A stretch of DNA of 64,000 bases from Phyllobacteriaceae bacterium (GCA_024742765.1 JANSXT010000001.1:186001-250000), one strand, 5' to 3'. Shown: positions 17,527 through 27,115, numbered from the stretch's first letter. Translations and numbers: made by a program. Notes: generated from the letters alone by a model not told the origin.

Positions 17527-17865
17527 GGGGTGAGGGCCGCCAACCCGCTTGCCCTCATCCAGAGGCGCGAGCGATCATCACCCTCGCCCTTCGAGGCTCG
17601 CCATGCTCGCACCTCAGGATGAGGGTGATGATGAGCGAGCCTCGAAGGGCGAGGCGTTTCTCTCCCCTTGAGGGAGAGAAAGCAATTTCAACATCTTGGA
17701 CGCAAGGCCAAGTGTTAGAAATTGCAAGTGAGGGGTATCGCGGATCCAGACAGCCGGCTTTCAGCCCGGATCGTGCTTCCCCCTCTCTTGTGATTTCCAA
17801 GGACTTGGCCTTGCCAAGCCCGAGAAATCACTTTCTCTCCCGCAAGGGGAGAGATAAACCGCGCC
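17527..17865. repeat. Palindrome-rich spacer between rsh and pyrE
   Basis: 339 bases with no gene but at least five inverted repeats. (1) A perfect 20-bp pair, 17582-17601 with 17635-17654. (2) A competing 12-bp pair ATCATCACCCTC (17574-17585) / GAGGGTGATGAT (17621-17632), which shares bases with the first. (3) A 10-bp hairpin TTTCTCTCCC / GGGAGAGAAA (17657-17681). (4) An imperfect 44-base hairpin from GCAATTTC (17682) to GAAATTGC (17725) with CTTGG/CCAAG inside. (5) A long hairpin 17790-17831 with GTGATTT / AAATCAC ends, and CTCTCCC / GGGAGAG at 17835-17852. Elements of this kind are widespread rhizobial intergenic repeats. Confidence 0.8.
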
Positions 17866-18450
17866 ATGTCCATGAACACCGACCAGGTCCTGTCCATCTT
17901 CAAATCCGCCGGTGCGGTGCTGGAAGGCCATTTCATCCTCACATCGGGGCTGCACAGTCCCGTCTTCCTGCAAAAAGCCCGGGTCTTCATGCATCCCGAC
18001 AAGACCGAGACGCTGTGCAAGGCGTTGGCGGCAAAAGTGCGCGAAGCGGTCGATGAACCGATCGACTATTGCGTCGGGCCGGCGATTGGCGGCCTGATCC
18101 CGGCCTACGAGACCGCCCGGCATTTGGGCGCGCCGGCCATCTGGGTCGAGCGCGAGGATGGCGTCTTCCGCCTGCGCCGCTTCGAGATTGAAAAGGGCGC
18201 CCGCGTGGTCATCATCGAGGACATCGTCACCACCGGCCTGTCGATCCGCGAGACCGTGGACTGCATGACGGCGCTGGGCGCCGAGGTGGTTGCGGCCGCC
18301 TGCCTGATCGACCGCTCCGCCGGCAAGGCCGATATCGGCGTGCCGCTGATCGCGCTCGCCGAATATGAAGTGCCGGCCTATCCCGCCGACGCGCTGCCGC
18401 CCGAACTGGCCGCACTGCCCGCCGTCAAGCCCGGCAGCCGGTCGCTCTGA
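17866..18450 (+). CDS. pyrE: Orotate phosphoribosyltransferase
   Basis: Converts orotate and PRPP to OMP in pyrimidine synthesis. 194 residues. The PRPP-binding motif [14 protein letters not shown] is at 114-127, and the substrate region is [17 protein letters not shown] (25-41). The ATG at 17866 starts MSMNTDQVL; a second ATG two codons on is possible. The immediate upstream region is a hairpin-forming repeat, so the ribosome-binding site (GGGGAGAG, 17847-17854) is part of that repeat and could be masked by folding. A dihydroorotase-like gene lies about 19 kb away in the same window. Confidence 0.95.
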   Translation: MSMNTDQVLSIFKSAGAVLEGHFILTSGLHSPVFLQKARVFMHPDKTETLCKALAAKVREAVDEPIDYCVGPAIGGLIPAYETARHLGAPAIWVEREDGVFRLRRFEIEKGARVVIIEDIVTTGLSIRETVDCMTALGAEVVAAACLIDRSAGKADIGVPLIALAEYEVPAYPADALPPELAALPAVKPGSRSL

Positions 18451-18602
18451 CCGCCGGTGGCTGCGGCGCTTTTTGCCGTCATGCTTGAAGCGGCCCGCGC
18501 ACGGGCGTATCTGGTGCGGGTTGCCTGTTTCGTAACCGGTTCGGGCCTATCATGTTGCAATGCGCTTAGTGCCGCGCCGCGCATGAATGACGGAAACCTG
18601 CG

Positions 18603-19226
18603 ATGCTGTTCAAACGCCGCCAGCAAGAAGACCGACTGACGCGCCTGCGCGTGTCGATGCTGCCGCGGCGCAACTATGCCCGCTCGACCCGCTATTTCGC
18701 CAAGCGCGTGCTGCGTATTCGCGCCACGCCCCATGCGATCGCCGCCGGTGTCGCGGCCGGCGCCTTTGCCTCCTTCACGCCGCTGATGGGGTTTCACTTC
18801 ATCCTGTCCTTCCTGCTCGCTTTTCTGGCCCGCGGTTCGATGATCGCCGCCGCCTTCGGCACGGCGGTCGGCAATCCATTGACCTTTCCGATGATCTGGG
18901 CGTCGACCTTGGGGCTCGGGCGCTGGATGCTCGGCATCGATGCGAACGGTGCCGACGGCAAGGAATTCGGGGCCGCCTTCGCGGCTGAAGGGTTCGCAGC
19001 CCTCTGGCAGCCCTTCATCAAGCCGATGCTGGTCGGCGGCATTCCGCTGGGTCTCGCGGCCGGGCTGCTTTTCTATCTTCTCACGCGGTTTGGCCTGACC
19101 GCGTTCCAGACCCGCCGCGCCGCGCGCAAGGCGCAACGGGCGCTGGCCCGTCAGGAGGCGCTGGACGCCGCGCAATCGCAATGCGAAGCCGCCAATGCCC
19201 GCTCGGGCGAGCAAGTGCATTCATGA
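18603..19226 (+). CDS. DUF2062 membrane protein
   Basis: Conserved inner-membrane protein of 207 residues with unknown function. The N-terminus is basic ([20 protein letters not shown]). The DUF2062 core contains [20 protein letters not shown] and [15 protein letters not shown] with two to three transmembrane helices (about 50-75, 78-105, 140-165). The stop codon overlaps the acpS start as ATGA, so the two are translationally coupled; this placement next to acpS and lepB is typical of the order but gives no direct functional clue. Confidence 0.88.
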   Translation: MLFKRRQQEDRLTRLRVSMLPRRNYARSTRYFAKRVLRIRATPHAIAAGVAAGAFASFTPLMGFHFILSFLLAFLARGSMIAAAFGTAVGNPLTFPMIWASTLGLGRWMLGIDANGADGKEFGAAFAAEGFAALWQPFIKPMLVGGIPLGLAAGLLFYLLTRFGLTAFQTRRAARKAQRALARQEALDAAQSQCEAANARSGEQVHS

Positions 19227-19639
19227 TCATCGGCCTGGGCAGCGATCTGATCGACATTCGCCGCGTGGAAAAAACGCTGGAGCGCCATGGCGAGCGCTTC
19301 ATCGCTCGTGTCTTCACCGACATCGAACGCCAGCGATCCGAGCGCCGGCGCATGCGCGCTGCATCCTATGCCAAGCGCTTCGCCGCCAAGGAGGCCTGCG
19401 CCAAGGCGCTCGGCACCGGCATTGCGCGCGGCGTTTATTGGCGCGACATGGGCGTGGTAAACCTGCCGAGCGGCAAGCCGACCCTGCACCTGACCAACGG
19501 CGCGCAAGCGCAGCTCACCATGTTGCTGCCCGAAGGCCATGAAGCGGCCATACATCTGACGATAACCGACGATTATCCGCTGGCGCAGGCATTCGTCGTC
19601 ATCGAGGCTGTTCCCATGTCCGGCGGAGCGCCATCGTGA
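19223..19639 (+). CDS. acpS: Holo-[acyl-carrier-protein] synthase
   Basis: Transfers 4'-phosphopantetheine from CoA to apo-ACP, activating fatty-acid synthesis. 138 residues. The magnesium ligands are Asp8 in [12 protein letters not shown] and Glu57 in [15 protein letters not shown], both in expected positions. The chosen ATG overlaps the DUF2062 stop; the longer upstream frame lies inside that gene. In many relatives pdxJ precedes acpS; it is absent here. Confidence 0.95.
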   Translation: MIIGLGSDLIDIRRVEKTLERHGERFIARVFTDIERQRSERRRMRAASYAKRFAAKEACAKALGTGIARGVYWRDMGVVNLPSGKPTLHLTNGAQAQLTMLLPEGHEAAIHLTITDDYPLAQAFVVIEAVPMSGGAPS

Positions 19640-19729
19640 TTGCCGCGCCGCGCGCGAAACGCTAAGACCCGCAAAATCCGTCTTGTCGCCGTCCGGCGCA
19701 CACCGATCACCAACAGCAGGACCATCACC

Positions 19730-20476
19730 GTGGCAGAAAAGACCGAGAAGAAATCCGGCGGCATCGGCGAAGTGATTTCGGTGGTCGTGCAGGCGCTGAT
19801 CCTCGCCCTGGTCATCCGCACGCTCCTGTTCCAGCCTTTTTCGATCCCCTCGGGATCGATGCGCCCGACACTGCTGGAGGGCGACTATCTGTTCGTCTCG
19901 AAATTCGCCTATGGCTATTCGCGCTATTCGGTACCGTTCGGCCCGGACCTGTTTGAGGGCCGCATCTGGGCCGGCGAACCCGAGCGCGGCGATGTGGCTG
20001 TCTTCAAGCTGCCCTCCAATCCGCGCCTTGACTATATCAAGCGGGTGATCGGCCTGCCGGGCGACACGGTGCAGATGCGCGACGGCGCGCTGTTCCTCAA
20101 TGGCGAGGCGGTCGAACGCGAAGCCATCGGCACGATCGACGATGTCGACATCACCGAGCAGCAGCGGCCCGTGCGGGTCTATCGCGAGACGCTGCCCAAT
20201 GGCGTCAGCTATCGAACGCTCGATGTCACGCAGGGCACGGTCGGCGACGATACGCGCGAATTCGTCGTCCCCGAGGGGCACTATTTCATGCTCGGCGACA
20301 ATCGCGACAATTCCGCCGACAGCCGCTTCAATGTCGGCTTCGTGCCGGCCGAAAATCTGGTCGGCCGCGCCAACATCATCTTCTTTTCGATCGCTGGCGG
20401 GGCGTCGCCGCTGGAAGTCTGGCGCTGGCCGGCGGAATTGAGGTTCGACCGCTTCTTCGCCTCGGCGTCGCGATGA
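19730..20476 (+). CDS. lepB: Signal peptidase I
   Basis: Membrane serine protease that removes signal peptides from exported proteins. 248 residues from the GTG at 19730. Seen: an N-terminal transmembrane helix (about 13-33), the catalytic serine in PSGSMRPTLLEGD (Ser43), the catalytic lysine in DYIKRVIGLPGD (Lys104), and box E GHYFMLGDNRDNSADSR. The GTG has AGGA eight bases upstream and matches the short basic N-terminus of rhizobial homologues (AEKTEKKSGGIGE); a TTG at 19640 would add 30 unconserved residues. The last four bases overlap rnc. Confidence 0.94.
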   Translation: MAEKTEKKSGGIGEVISVVVQALILALVIRTLLFQPFSIPSGSMRPTLLEGDYLFVSKFAYGYSRYSVPFGPDLFEGRIWAGEPERGDVAVFKLPSNPRLDYIKRVIGLPGDTVQMRDGALFLNGEAVEREAIGTIDDVDITEQQRPVRVYRETLPNGVSYRTLDVTQGTVGDDTREFVVPEGHYFMLGDNRDNSADSRFNVGFVPAENLVGRANIIFFSIAGGASPLEVWRWPAELRFDRFFASASR

Positions 20477-21213
20477 GCGCGCGGACCAGTTCGTCCGCCG
20501 CGCCGGTGTCCGCCGAAACGCTGGCGCATCTGCGGACGGTCACCGGTCACGATTTCGGCGATCTGGCCCGGCTCGACCGGGCGCTGACCCATTCGAGCGC
20601 CCGCGGCGGCACCGGCCGCGACTATGAACGGCTCGAATTTCTCGGCGACCGCGTGCTTGGCCTGTGCATCGCCGAAATGCTGTTCGCCGAGTTCGGCGAG
20701 GCGGATGAGGGCGAACTGTCGGTGCGCCTGAATGCGCTGGTCAATGCCGATACGCTGGCCTCGGTGGCCGACGAGCTGGCCCTGACGCCGCTGATCCGCA
20801 CCGGCGCGGATATGGGCAATGTCGGCTCGGCGCGGCTCAAGAGCGTGCGTGCCGATGTGGTCGAATCGCTGATCGCGACCATCTATCTCGATGGCGGGCT
20901 TGATGCGGCGCGCGCCTTCATCACGCGCTGCTGGGCGCAGCGTGCGCGCCATGTCATGGCCGCCCGGCGCGATGCCAAGACCGAATTGCAGGAATGGACG
21001 CACAAGGCGTTCGCTGAAACGCCGCAATATCGTGTGCTGGAAAGGACCGGCCCGGATCACGCGCCCTCCTTTGCGGTCGAGGTTCGGGTTGCGACACTGC
21101 CGCCGGAACAGGCGACGGGCCCGTCCAAGCGCCAAGCCGAACAACTGGCCGCCACCGCCATGCTGGTCCGCGAGGGGATATGGCCGGCCGGAGACGGGGC
21201 AACAGCGTCATGA
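20473..21213 (+). CDS. rnc: Ribonuclease III
   Basis: Double-strand-specific endoribonuclease for rRNA and mRNA processing. 246 residues: an N-terminal endonuclease domain with the signature ERLEFLGDRVLGL (52-64) and the second acidic site VRADVVESLIATIYLDGG, then a double-stranded-RNA-binding domain (about 165-240, ending AEQLAATAMLVREG). It overlaps lepB by four bases (ATGA) and era by four, so lepB-rnc-era is one coupled unit. Confidence 0.96.
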   Translation: MSARTSSSAAPVSAETLAHLRTVTGHDFGDLARLDRALTHSSARGGTGRDYERLEFLGDRVLGLCIAEMLFAEFGEADEGELSVRLNALVNADTLASVADELALTPLIRTGADMGNVGSARLKSVRADVVESLIATIYLDGGLDAARAFITRCWAQRARHVMAARRDAKTELQEWTHKAFAETPQYRVLERTGPDHAPSFAVEVRVATLPPEQATGPSKRQAEQLAATAMLVREGIWPAGDGATAS

Positions 21214-22136
21214 GCGCCGAAGACAAGAGTGCCGGCATGGCCAAGGACACGCGCGCCGGTTTCGTGGCCCTGATCGGCGCGCCCAATGCCGGTAAATCGA
21301 CTTTGGTCAATCGGCTGGTCGGCGCCAAGGTGTCGATCGTTTCGCGCAAGGTGCAGACAACGCGCGCGCCGGTGCGCGGTGTTGCGATCGAAGGGCAAAG
21401 CCAGATCATCTTTGTCGATACCCCCGGCATCTTCGCGCCCAAGCGCCGGCTCGACCGCGCGATGGTGCGCGCCGCATGGTCCGGCGCCCACGATGCCGAT
21501 CTGGCGCTTGTGCTGATCGATGCGCGCAAGGGTATCCGCGAAGACGAGGAAGCGATCCTCGCCGCGCTGCCCGACGTCAAGACGCCCAAATGGCTGATCC
21601 TCAACAAGGTCGATGCGATTGAGCCGCCAAAGCTGCTGGAATTGACCGCAACGCTCAATGGGCGCGCGGATTTCACCCAGACCTTCATGGTCTCAGCCCT
21701 GAACGGATCGGGCTGCGCCGACCTGCTCGCCGCGCTTGCAGACGCGATGCCGGAAAGCCCCTGGCTCTACCCAGAGGATCAGCTGTCCGATCTGCCGATG
21801 CGCATGCTGGCCGCCGAGATCACCCGTGAAAAACTCTATGAGCGGCTGCATCAGGAACTGCCCTATGCATCGACGGTCGAGACCGAGAAGTGGGAAGACC
21901 GCAAGGACGGCTCGGTGCGCATCGAGCAGGTGATCTATGTCGAGCGCGACAGCCAGAAGAAGATCGTCCTGGGCAAGGGCGGTGAGACGATCAAGGCGAT
22001 CTCCATGGCATCCCGCGGCGAGATTGCCGAACTGATCGGCCAGCCGGTGCACCTGTTCTTGTTCGTCAAGGTGCGTGAGCGCTGGGGCGACGATCCCGAG
22101 CGCTATCGCGAGATGGGGCTGGACTTTCACGATTAG
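21210..22136 (+). CDS. era: GTPase Era
   Basis: Ras-like GTPase that binds 16S rRNA during 30S maturation. 308 residues from the ATG overlapping the rnc stop. G1 is GAPNAGKST (23-31), G3 DTPGIF, G4 NKVD and the C-terminal KH domain contains [20 protein letters not shown] longer frame starting at 21180 lies inside rnc and was rejected. Confidence 0.96.
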   Translation: MSAEDKSAGMAKDTRAGFVALIGAPNAGKSTLVNRLVGAKVSIVSRKVQTTRAPVRGVAIEGQSQIIFVDTPGIFAPKRRLDRAMVRAAWSGAHDADLALVLIDARKGIREDEEAILAALPDVKTPKWLILNKVDAIEPPKLLELTATLNGRADFTQTFMVSALNGSGCADLLAALADAMPESPWLYPEDQLSDLPMRMLAAEITREKLYERLHQELPYASTVETEKWEDRKDGSVRIEQVIYVERDSQKKIVLGKGGETIKAISMASRGEIAELIGQPVHLFLFVKVRERWGDDPERYREMGLDFHD

Positions 22137-22153
22137 CGACGCAATGTCGGACC

Positions 22154-22891
22154 ATGGAATGGCGCGACGACGGCATCATCATCGGCACGCGCAGGCATGG
22201 CGAGACCAGCCTGATCGTCGAACTGATGACGCGCGGCCATGGCCGCCATCTCGGCCTCGTGCGGGGTGGCCGCTCGCGCAAGAGTCAGCCGGTGCTCCAG
22301 CCGGGCAACCGGGTGGAGGCGGTCTGGCGCGCGCGGCTTGACGAGCATCTGGGCACCTTCGCCATCGAGCCGGTGGCCCTGCACGCGGCGCGGCTGATGG
22401 AAAGCGCCTGCGCGATCGCCGGCATCCAGCTTCTGGGCGCCCATCTGCGGCTGCTGCCCGAGCGCGATCCCCATGGCGCGCTTTATGAGGCGACCTGCGT
22501 CCTCGCCGACCATCTGACCGAGCCCGCGCTGGCCGGCCCGCTCATGGTGCGGTTCGAGTTGCGGCTTCTGGAAGAGCTCGGCTTCGGGCTGACGCTCGAT
22601 CGCTGCGCCGGATCGGGCGCGACCCACGATCTGGCCTATGTCTCGCCAAAGAGCGGCCAGGCGGTGAACCGCGAGACCGGCGCGCCATGGGCGGCGAAAA
22701 TGCTGCCGCTGCCCTCTTTCCTGACCGCGCGGGAAGGGCGCCAGTGCCCGCCCGGCGATCTGGACGACGCGTTCCGCATGACGGGCTATTTTCTCGACCG
22801 CGACATCTGGACCGCGCGCGGCATCGATCCGCCCGAAAGCCGTAACGGCTTCATCCGCGCCGCGCGCAAGGCCCTTGCGGATGCCGCCTGA
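22154..22891 (+). CDS. recO: DNA repair protein RecO
   Basis: Recombination mediator that works with RecR to load RecA on SSB-coated DNA. 245 residues. The N-terminal OB-fold block is [20 protein letters not shown], followed by [20 protein letters not shown]; the helical C-terminal domain ends near residue 245. It is the last gene of the lepB-rnc-era-recO run and its stop directly abuts the stop of the convergent MFS gene, with no space for a terminator. Confidence 0.94.
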   Translation: MEWRDDGIIIGTRRHGETSLIVELMTRGHGRHLGLVRGGRSRKSQPVLQPGNRVEAVWRARLDEHLGTFAIEPVALHAARLMESACAIAGIQLLGAHLRLLPERDPHGALYEATCVLADHLTEPALAGPLMVRFELRLLEELGFGLTLDRCAGSGATHDLAYVSPKSGQAVNRETGAPWAAKMLPLPSFLTAREGRQCPPGDLDDAFRMTGYFLDRDIWTARGIDPPESRNGFIRAARKALADAA

Positions 22892-24127
22892 TCATTCGGC
22901 CGGCTGGGCCAGTGGCCGTTCGACTGCCTGTTCCCTGATCGGCCAGTGGACGATCGCCGCAAACAGCCCCAGCGCGACGCCCAGCCACCAGACCGGATCG
23001 TAGGACCCGAAGACGTCATAGAGATAGCCGCCCATCCACACGCCCAGGAACGAGCCGACCTGGTGCGACAGGAAGACGATGCCGCCGAGCATGCCCAGAT
23101 ATTTCGTGCCGAACATGATCGCCACAAGCGCATTGGTCGGCGGCACGGTCGACAGCCACAACAGGCCCATCACGACCGAGAAGACGACCACCGACGTTCC
23201 GGTCTGCGGCAGCAGCAGAAACGCCGTCACCGCGATCGACCGGCCGATATAGATCAGCGCCAGGAAGATCGGCTTGGAATATTTCTGGCCGATGATCCCC
23301 GAGGCGAGCGAACCGATAATGTTGAAGAAGCCGATCGCGGCGATGCCGATCACCGCATAGCGCGCATCGATGCCGATATCGGCGATATAGGCAGGAAAAT
23401 GCGCGGTGATGAAGGCCACCTGAAAGCCGCAGACGAAAAAGCCGGCGGTCAAAAGCAGATAGGACGAATGGCCGAACGCCTCGCGCAGCGCAGCGCCGAT
23501 CGACTGGTCGATCTCGAGCTGGCTGGTGCGGCCCGACGCCGAATTGCCGCGCAGCGGAATGGCGAGGATGGGCACGATCAGCATCAGCGCCGACATGATC
23601 AAAAGCGAATCCTGCCAGCCGAACGAGTCGATCAGCATCTGGCTGAACGGCGCGAACAGGAACATGCCGGCCGAGCCCGCCGCGGTGCCTAGCCCGAAGG
23701 CGAATGAGCGCTGTTCGGCGGTGACGTTGCGCGCGAACGCCGCCAAAACGATGCCGAACGAGCCGGCCGCGATACCCATCCCGACCAGAACGCCGCCGCC
23801 CAGATGCAGGTACCAAAGCGAATCGGGCGTCGCCATCAGGAACAGGCCGGCCGCATACATCAGGCCCGAGAGGGCGAGCACGCGCCATGTGCCGAACCGG
23901 TCGGCGATCGCGCCGAAGAAGGGCTGGCCGAGGCCCCACATCAGGTTCTGGATCGCCATGGCAAGGCCGAAATCGGTGCGCGTCCAGCCCGTATCGGCCA
24001 GCATCGGAATCTGGAAAAAGCCCATCGCCGAACGCGGGCCGAAGGTCAGCGCAGCGATCAGGCAACCGGCGGCGATGATCAGCCAGGGATAGTCCGAGCG
24101 TGTGTCGGTCGTGGCGTGTGCGGACAT
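22892..24127 (-). CDS. MFS transporter
   Basis: Twelve-helix major facilitator of 411 residues. Hydrophobic segments alternate throughout, and the loop 2-3 motif appears as GAIADRFGTWRVL. Conserved TGWTRTDFGLAMAIQNLMWG after helix 1 resembles the monocarboxylate/oxalate-formate group. The substrate is not predictable. It is on its own transcription unit, divergent from the LysE-type gene, and not obviously part of the arsenic operon. Confidence 0.85.
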   Translation of the reverse strand: MSAHATTDTRSDYPWLIIAAGCLIAALTFGPRSAMGFFQIPMLADTGWTRTDFGLAMAIQNLMWGLGQPFFGAIADRFGTWRVLALSGLMYAAGLFLMATPDSLWYLHLGGGVLVGMGIAAGSFGIVLAAFARNVTAEQRSFAFGLGTAAGSAGMFLFAPFSQMLIDSFGWQDSLLIMSALMLIVPILAIPLRGNSASGRTSQLEIDQSIGAALREAFGHSSYLLLTAGFFVCGFQVAFITAHFPAYIADIGIDARYAVIGIAAIGFFNIIGSLASGIIGQKYSKPIFLALIYIGRSIAVTAFLLLPQTGTSVVVFSVVMGLLWLSTVPPTNALVAIMFGTKYLGMLGGIVFLSHQVGSFLGVWMGGYLYDVFGSYDPVWWLGVALGLFAAIVHWPIREQAVERPLAQPAE

Positions 24128-24262
24128 GGATCGATCTCCCGAGACGGTGCGAACAGTACGCCCGGGCCGGGATCATACCAAACCAATTTTTCTGTCGCGC
24201 CAGTGAAGCTTTTCTGAACCGAAACGCTGGCGCAGCGGTGTGACCTTGCATAGGGTGGCGCC

Positions 24263-24874
24263 ATGTCCGCAGAATTTCTCATCACCTCGATCATCGTCGT
24301 CTTGCTTCCGGGGACCGGCGTTCTTTACACGCTCGCTGTCGGGCTGGGGCAGGGCGCCCGCGCCTCCGTCTTCGCCGCGATCGGCTGCACGCTCGGCATC
24401 GTGCCGCACATCGTGGCCTCCATTGTCGGGCTTGCAGCGATCCTGCACGCCAGCGCCCTGGCGTTTCAGGTGATCAAATATCTCGGCGTGATCTATCTGT
24501 TCTACATGGCTTGGACGATCCTGCGGTCCGGCGGCGCATTGGACGTTGGCGAAGAGCGCCGGAAGATGGCGCCGGGAAAGATCGTCACAAGCGGCATCGC
24601 GCTGAACGTGCTCAATCCGAAACTGTCGCTTTTCTTTTTGGCCTTCCTGCCGCAGTTCGTCCCCGCCACAGCTGCCCACCCGACGCTGTTGATGCTCGGT
24701 CTGGCGCTGGTCTTCATGGCGCTGACCTTCATCGTCTTTGTCGGCTATGGCGCGTTCGCCGCGCTGGCGCGCGATCAGGTGGTGAACCGTCCGTCCGTGA
24801 TGCGCTGGATGAAGCGGTCGTTCGCCGCCGCCTTTGCCGCCCTCGGCCTGCGTCTGGCGTTCGCCGAACGCTGA
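24263..24874 (+). CDS. LysE/RhtB-family exporter
   Basis: Inner-membrane exporter of amino acids or related solutes, 203 residues with six predicted helices. The family block LLPGTGVLYTLAVGLGQGAR follows helix 1, and GIALNVLNPKLSLFFLAFLPQF is characteristic. The substrate is unknown. Its 3' end is three bases from the stop of arsH on the opposite strand. It is the only exporter, other than the MFS protein, next to an arsenic operon that lacks a pump, but nothing in its sequence shows a metalloid substrate. Confidence 0.85.
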   Translation: MSAEFLITSIIVVLLPGTGVLYTLAVGLGQGARASVFAAIGCTLGIVPHIVASIVGLAAILHASALAFQVIKYLGVIYLFYMAWTILRSGGALDVGEERRKMAPGKIVTSGIALNVLNPKLSLFFLAFLPQFVPATAAHPTLLMLGLALVFMALTFIVFVGYGAFAALARDQVVNRPSVMRWMKRSFAAAFAALGLRLAFAER

Positions 24875-24877
24875 ATT

Positions 24878-25618
24878 TCAGATCTTCGGCAGGCTAACCC
24901 GCTTGTGCACCTGCTCGACGCTTTCGACGCGTTCCGAATAACGGTCCGTGAGATAGGCGGACCGGTCGCGTGTCAGAAGCGTGAATTTCATCAGCTCTTC
25001 CATCACGTCGACGACGCGATTGTAGAAGGCTGACGGCAGCATGCGCCCGTTGCCGTCGAATTCCTGCCAGGCTTTTGCGACCGAGGACTGGTTGGGGATG
25101 GTGATCATCCGCATCCAGCGGCCCAGAGTGCGCATCTGGTTGACCGCGTTGAAGCTTTGCGATCCACCGCAGACCTGCATGACGGCCAGCGTACGCCCCT
25201 GCGTCGGCCGGATGCCGCCGATTGGCGACAGGGGCAGCCAGTCGATCTGCGTCTTCATCACGCCGCTCATCGCGCCGTGCCGCTCGGGCGAACACCAGAC
25301 ATGGGCCTCCGACCACAGCGACAATTGCCGCAACTCATCGACCTTGGGGTGATCGGCGGACGCGTCATCGACCAGCGGCAGACCGTCGGCATGGAAGACG
25401 CGCACCTCGGCGCCCAAACGGGTGAGCACGCGCGCTGCTTCATAGGTCAGAAAGCGCGAGAACGACCGCTCCCGCAGCGATCCATACAACATCAGCACAC
25501 GCGGCCTGTGCAGGGAGGGCGCGCGGTTGTGAATCGCCTGGAAATCGATCTCGCCAAGCTGGCCGCTATCGAGATTGGGCATGGCGGGATCGTCGCGCCA
25601 GGGGGCATACTCTGTCAT
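24878..25618 (-). CDS. arsH: ArsH, NADPH-dependent FMN reductase of arsenic operons
   Basis: Flavoprotein that oxidises trivalent organoarsenicals and can act as an NADPH:quinone or chromate reductase. 246 residues from the ATG at 25618. The FMN/NADPH signature [12 protein letters not shown] (44-55) and [20 protein letters not shown] are specific to ArsH, as is [20 protein letters not shown]. Longer upstream frames overlap the next gene and are not used. It is the last gene of the operon, one base after the stop of the 204-residue protein. Confidence 0.94.
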   Translation of the reverse strand: MTEYAPWRDDPAMPNLDSGQLGEIDFQAIHNRAPSLHRPRVLMLYGSLRERSFSRFLTYEAARVLTRLGAEVRVFHADGLPLVDDASADHPKVDELRQLSLWSEAHVWCSPERHGAMSGVMKTQIDWLPLSPIGGIRPTQGRTLAVMQVCGGSQSFNAVNQMRTLGRWMRMITIPNQSSVAKAWQEFDGNGRMLPSAFYNRVVDVMEELMKFTLLTRDRSAYLTDRYSERVESVEQVHKRVSLPKI

Positions 25619-25619
25619 G

Positions 25620-26234
25620 TCACTGTCCGATTGTGCGATCGCAATGGTTCGCGACGCGCTCCACCAACTCAAGGTGCGGGGCCGTTTCGAAGATGAAGCG
25701 GGCGGGTTCGGCGCCATTGACGATCTCTATGGACACGGGGCCCGGCTCGAGAACCGCGCCGATGAACCTCATATTGGCCGGAAACCGCATACGCAGATTG
25801 TCAGGACCCGAGATGAAGTAAGCCCCTCGAGCGGCCGCGCCGTCGAACTGCATCTGGCCGGGCACCTCGATTGCCCGGCCCCGGAATGCGCGTTCCCGAC
25901 CATTCGCGCCCGTGACACGCACGGCGTTGCCGAGGTCGTTCGGATCGACATTGGGCACGACAAGACCGCCGAAGAACTGTTTTTCGGCATCGCAGGAAAA
26001 CAGCAACGCGGCCTCGCCGCCCCGCGCGCGCAGCCCGAACATCAGCGTCTGTGACAGCGTTGACGGATCGTCGAAGAAGCCAAACAGTGTTTCGTCGCCG
26101 CGATCGACCGCTTCGGCCTGGCTTGGCGGGATTGCCACAGCGAGGAGCATCGCGGCGCCCGCAGCGGCGTAGCCCAAGTGCCGCGAGGCTTTATGCCCGT
26201 AACCGGTTCGACGTCCATGTCTGTCGGTTGTCAT
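25620..26234 (-). CDS. Unknown exported protein inside the ars operon
   Basis: No family recognised. 204 residues, with an N-terminal basic stretch and hydrophobic helix (about 21-39, [20 protein letters not shown]) that reads as a signal peptide or anchor, followed by a beta-rich soluble domain of about 160 residues containing two cysteines (one in [11 protein letters not shown], one in ANHCDR near the end). The cysteine pair would suit a disulfide in the periplasm. It lies 12 bp after arsC and one base before arsH, so it is almost certainly translated with them. A role in periplasmic arsenic or oxidative stress is only inference from context. Confidence 0.75.
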   Translation of the reverse strand: MTTDRHGRRTGYGHKASRHLGYAAAGAAMLLAVAIPPSQAEAVDRGDETLFGFFDDPSTLSQTLMFGLRARGGEAALLFSCDAEKQFFGGLVVPNVDPNDLGNAVRVTGANGRERAFRGRAIEVPGQMQFDGAAARGAYFISGPDNLRMRFPANMRFIGAVLEPGPVSIEIVNGAEPARFIFETAPHLELVERVANHCDRTIGQ

Positions 26235-26246
26235 GCTGCGATATCG

Positions 26247-26750
26247 TCATGCCTTGCCGATATCGTCCAGCCGTTTTTGCAGCGCCAGCCGGTCGAGCCC
26301 GGCGATCGGCAGGCTGGTGAAGACCGAGATACGGCCTTCCAGCATGCGATGGGTATCGGAGAACGCAAAATGCCGTTCCGCGTCGGTCCCCTCGGCAGCC
26401 GCCGGGTCGGGCACGCCCCAATGGGCGCTCATCGGCTGGCCGGGCCAGACAGGGCACGTCTCGGCAGCGGCCGAATCGCACACGGTGAAGACGAAATCCA
26501 TCTGCGGCGCGCCGGGTTCGGCAAACTCGTCCCAGTTCTTCGAGCGCGCAAAATCGGTGTTGTAGTTCAGCGTCTTGAGCAGATCGAGCGTATAGGGATG
26601 GACCTCGCCCTTGGGCTGCGAGCCGGCCGAAAAGCCCTTGAAACGGCCGCGCCCGACCCGGTTCATTATGGCTTCGGCGATGATCGACCGGGCGGAATTG
26701 CCGGTGCACAGGAACAGCACATTGTAGGTCTTGTCGTCGGTCTCGGGCAT
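26247..26750 (-). CDS. arsC: Arsenate reductase, low-molecular-weight phosphatase type
   Basis: Reduces arsenate to arsenite in the cytoplasm using a cascade of cysteines. 167 residues from the ATG at 26750. The phosphatase-like loop CTGNSAR gives nucleophile Cys15 and Arg21; CDSAAAETC (Cys91, Cys99) supplies the likely relay cysteines, and DPAAAEG contains the general acid region. The longer frame upstream has no conserved residues. It is 13 bases downstream of arsR on the same strand. Confidence 0.93.
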   Translation of the reverse strand: MPETDDKTYNVLFLCTGNSARSIIAEAIMNRVGRGRFKGFSAGSQPKGEVHPYTLDLLKTLNYNTDFARSKNWDEFAEPGAPQMDFVFTVCDSAAAETCPVWPGQPMSAHWGVPDPAAAEGTDAERHFAFSDTHRMLEGRISVFTSLPIAGLDRLALQKRLDDIGKA

Positions 26751-26763
26751 AAAACTGTCCTTT

Positions 26764-27096
26764 TCAGCAGGCGCACGCGATTTCATCGAGCAGCGGTTGG
26801 CACAGTTGCGGATTGCCGCCGCAGCAATCTTCCATCAGGAACGCCAGAAGGCCGCGCATCCCGTCGAAATCGGCAAAATAGGTGATCGACCGGCCGTCTC
26901 GCTGGGATCGAACCAGCCCCGCGCGGCTCAGAACGGCCAGATTGGCGCTCATCGTGTTTTGCCGCACGCCGAGATGATCGCCGATCTCGCCGGCGGCCAT
27001 CCCGTCCGCGCCCTTTCTGACGAGCAGGCGGAAGACGTCGAGCCGGGTTTCATGGGCAAGGGCGCCCAGCGCCTCGATTGTTTGATGCTTGTCCAT
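26764..27096 (-). CDS. arsR: ArsR-family arsenic-responsive repressor
   Basis: Winged-helix repressor of 110 residues (start ATG 27096; ATG 27111 would add five residues and lie inside the probable operator). The DNA-binding helix region is [20 protein letters not shown]. Cysteines lie at 91, 92, 99, 108 and 110, in [12 protein letters not shown] and the terminal ACAC. A C-terminal CC-plus-C arrangement resembles the As(III) site of Acidithiobacillus ArsR rather than the alpha-3 CVC site of E. coli ArsR. It heads the operon arsR-arsC-unknown-arsH and is divergent from nadA. Confidence 0.92.
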   Translation of the reverse strand: MDKHQTIEALGALAHETRLDVFRLLVRKGADGMAAGEIGDHLGVRQNTMSANLAVLSRAGLVRSQRDGRSITYFADFDGMRGLLAFLMEDCCGGNPQLCQPLLDEIACAC

Positions 27097-27097
27097 A

Positions 27098-27115
27098 TAT
27101 CGAAAATTCATGATA
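27098..27115. promoter_or_regulatory. Candidate ArsR operator
   Basis: An 18-base partial dyad TATC-N3-AATT-N3-GATA lies immediately upstream of the arsR start at 27096, in an AT-rich patch unlike the surrounding DNA. The position fits autoregulation. Symmetry is 12 of 18 positions. Confidence 0.5.

Noticed and set aside
17527-17865. CRISPR array or tRNA in the rsh-pyrE spacer
   Set aside because: The repeats are inverted, not direct at regular spacing, and there is no cloverleaf or cas gene.
24263-24874. The LysE-type exporter as the missing arsenite pump
   Set aside because: It has ordinary LysE/RhtB motifs, lies on the opposite strand to the ars operon, and shows no metalloid-binding cysteines.
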